Source: Verrucomicrobia bacterium ADurb.Bin006
GTDB lineage: Bacteria; Verrucomicrobiota; Verrucomicrobiia; Limisphaerales; J093
Reading direction: 5' to 3'
Assembly: GCA_002071485.1 (NCBI GenBank)
Contig: MWFF01000041.1
Location: forward strand, 1-34,023
Length of the DNA: 34,023 nt
The notes beneath the pieces are model-generated. The model was not told where the DNA came from, did not search any database, and saw only the letters and a list, made by a program, of their open reading frames with translations. Made by a program: the position numbers and the translations under genes. Positions 32,937 through 34,023 of the stretch are shown one piece after another. The stretch's first letter is position 1, and each line of letters starts with the position of its first letter.

Positions 32937-33334
32937 TATTTCCTCCGAGGTCCTGAACCTTTGTAACTCTCTTCCAGCAACTCGCGTAATTCCTCCAAAT
33001 CCTTCCGGGTCAACCGCCGCTCTTCAACAAAGTGCGCCAGCATCGGGACGAGTGATCCGCCGAACACCCGATCAAGAAAAGACTCGCTGGCCATGCCCAC
33101 GCACTCGCGCTCGCTCACCCGCGGCGCATAGACATAGGCGCGCCCCTTCCGTTCGCAGTCCAAAACCTTCTTGCGCACCAACCGGGCCAGCAAGGTGCGC
33201 GCGGTTTTCGGATGCCAGGTGGCGTCTTCCTCCATGAGTTTGGCAATGATCTCCGCGGCGGTGATGGGATGTGTGGCCCAGATGACGCGCATGATTTCCC
33301 ATTCGGTTTCACTGATTCTTGGCACTGTTTTCAT
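32936..33334 (-). CDS. blaI-like: BlaI/MecI/CopY-family transcriptional repressor
   Basis: A 132-residue protein. I start at MKTVPRISETEWEIMRVIW, the normal family N-terminus; the ORF could extend upstream but would then cover the operators. The winged helix is complete (ITAAEIIAKL, then TWHPKTARTLLARLVRKKVL, then KGRAYVYAP wing), followed by the dimerisation helices. The family binds TACA-N2-TGTA operators as dimers and is inactivated by proteolysis by the partner M56 sensor. The gene overlaps the sensor start by one base, and two matching operators lie directly upstream, so autoregulation is likely. Confidence 0.92.
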   Translation of the reverse strand: MKTVPRISETEWEIMRVIWATHPITAAEIIAKLMEEDATWHPKTARTLLARLVRKKVLDCERKGRAYVYAPRVSERECVGMASESFLDRVFGGSLVPMLAHFVEERRLTRKDLEELRELLEESYKGSGPRRK

Positions 33335-33342
33335 GGCTTGGC

Positions 33343-33354
33343 TTACAAATGTAA
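33343..33354. promoter_or_regulatory. BlaI-type operator 1
   Basis: TTACAAATGTAA, a perfect 12-bp dyad with the family's TACA-N2-TGTA core, nine bases before the blaI-like start codon, near or after the transcription start. It is 24 bp centre to centre from operator 2. Confidence 0.7.
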
Positions 33355-33360
33355 GCTGCG

Positions 33361-33391
33361 ATATACTTACACTTGTAGTCCAATCTGTCAA
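33361..33391 (-). promoter_or_regulatory. Promoter of the blaI operon with BlaI-type operator 2
   Basis: On the minus strand TTGACA (33391-33386) is a consensus -35. The second dyad TACACTTGTA (33368-33377) lies between it and an AT-rich candidate -10 (TATAT region, about 33361-33367), where a bound repressor would block polymerase. The -10 is imperfect, so the exact start is uncertain. Confidence 0.6.
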
Positions 33392-33500
33392 GCGTGGTTT
33401 TTGCTGTTTTTAGAAAGGTTGAAAAACGTTGCGGAATTGAACCAGTCGCCAGGAGGTTTTCGGCCGGGCCAACCCCATTTTCTGCCGGCGGCGGAGATGG

Positions 33501-33533
33501 TAAAGGCATCGGTCCCGGAATGCGGGAATGTGG
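33501..33533 (+). repeat. Dispersed 33-bp repeat, copy 2
   Basis: Begins TAAAGGCATCGGTCCCGGAA and ends GAATGTGG. It faces copy 3 (33728-33760), so the two form the ends of a 260-bp segment with inverted termini. The segment between them holds no gene I recognise, and the 33392-33500 stretch before it shows nothing either. Confidence 0.75.
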
Positions 33534-33727
33534 ACTGGACGATCACGTCGTCAGGGCGTGGCGGTCGCACCTCAAAGGGCTAATTTCATGACCTCCGGGA
33601 CCGCCGCCTCTGCTCCTGGCGTTCCGCATACCAGGCTTCCGTTTCGACGATGTCCGCATCGATCTTTGGGCGGACGAAAAGCGCGCACTTGAACTCCGGC
33701 AGGCAGCGGGCCTTGAACGCCCTCGAT

Positions 33728-33760
33728 GCATATTCCTGCATTCCGGGACCGACCCCTTTA
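33728..33760 (-). repeat. Dispersed 33-bp repeat, copy 3
   Basis: The minus strand begins TAAAGGGGTCGGTCCCGGAA and continues through TGCAGGAATATGC. It begins exactly where transposase homology stops on the same strand (33761). Inverted relative to copy 2. Confidence 0.75.
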
Positions 33761-34023
33761 CGTTGGAGATTTCTCCCTTGGCCCGAACCAGTTGAGGATG
33801 AGTTGTTCGTGCGCGCGAAGCATGCGCGCGACTTTGCGCATGGGTTCAATGCGGCTGCGCAGGGCGCGCTCGGTCCAGACACTCAGGAACGCCCTGGCCC
33901 AGGTCAGAGAGCGATAGTGCCAGAAGTCCTCGAAGGTCTCCTTGAGCAGCCTAAAGGGGCGCAGGGTGTAGAGGTAGGCGTAGACCGGGAAGGCGCCGGC
34001 AAAGAGGGCGTCGCGCACGACGG
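33761..34023 (-). pseudogene. ISL3-type transposase fragment, truncated and frameshifted
   Basis: Partial at the right window edge. The frame reads LRPFRLLKETFEDFWHYRS, then WARAFLSVWTERALRSRIEP, MRKVARMLRAHEQLILNWF, typical of the DDE domain of ISL3-family transposases shortly before its catalytic Glu. After LNWF one base is missing near 33784; in the shifted frame AKGEISN restores the family sequence. Homology then ends at the dispersed repeat, so the GAVEGLNNK block with the catalytic Glu is absent. The product cannot be an active transposase, and an IS remnant is the simplest reading. The rest of the gene lies outside the window. Confidence 0.72.

Noticed and set aside
33586..33882. 98-codon minus frame with KGVGPGMQEY
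   Set aside because: It is the translation of the dispersed repeat (copy 3) plus shadow of the transposase fragment; similar peptides arise at the other copies.

Overview
The window comes from a high-GC bacterium. The gene content fits Verrucomicrobiota, probably a Limisphaerales/Pedosphaera-like lineage: an RHS protein with a private C-terminus, a RAYT-type transposase-like protein, a MoxR/DUF58/VWA cluster, TAT-exported Gfo/Idh/MocA plus DUF6807/PmoA proteins, a BlaI/M56 sensor system, and many palindromic intergenic repeats. Planctomycetota is the main alternative. The taxonomic call is inference from gene families, not from a marker gene. No tRNA, rRNA or CRISPR array was recognised.

Layout. 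(1) 1-2428, + strand: the 3' end of an RHS gene whose C-terminal domain resembles the Atp23/M76 metallopeptidases and is cut by an in-frame TGA; a small lipoprotein gene; a RAYT-like gene with a ruined HUH motif. (2) 2425-18428, - strand: a long co-directional block. Transcribed from the right it holds a GT4-like glycosyltransferase, a HAD hydrolase, an endonuclease/exonuclease/phosphatase lipoprotein, a LysM-amidase, an FmdB-type zinc ribbon protein, a membrane coiled-coil protein, MoxR, DUF58, a BatA-like VWA protein, a permease-NHL fusion and a large VWA/glutamine-amidotransferase-like membrane protein. Several of these genes are joined by stop/start overlaps. (3) 18633-21508, + strand: a GpgS-like glucosyltransferase overlapping a GH13_18 sugar phosphorylase, which suggests glucosylglycerate synthesis and phosphorolysis; a second GT4-like gene converges on it. 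(4) 23012-25380, - strand: a Gfo/Idh/MocA protein and a DUF6807/PmoA protein. (5) 25421-27310: a mosaic of a truncated membrane-protein gene, an attC-like palindrome, a lipoprotein cassette, a perfect 21-bp inverted repeat, and a decayed GH95 fucosidase fragment ending at a dispersed repeat. (6) 27386-33391, - strand: a BlaI repressor, a 1403-residue M56-sensor fused to regulatory-like beta domains and a cysteine-less thioredoxin domain, and a carboxypeptidase-regulatory-like protein, with two BlaI-type operators in the promoter. (7) 33501-34023: two inverted copies of the same dispersed repeat and a truncated, frameshifted ISL3-type transposase.

The most novel points are the RHS-M76 protein with its in-frame stop, the integron-cassette-like unit at 25552-26436, the dispersed repeat that sits exactly at the edges of broken genes, the permease-NHL fusion, and the M56-thioredoxin fusion lacking redox cysteines.
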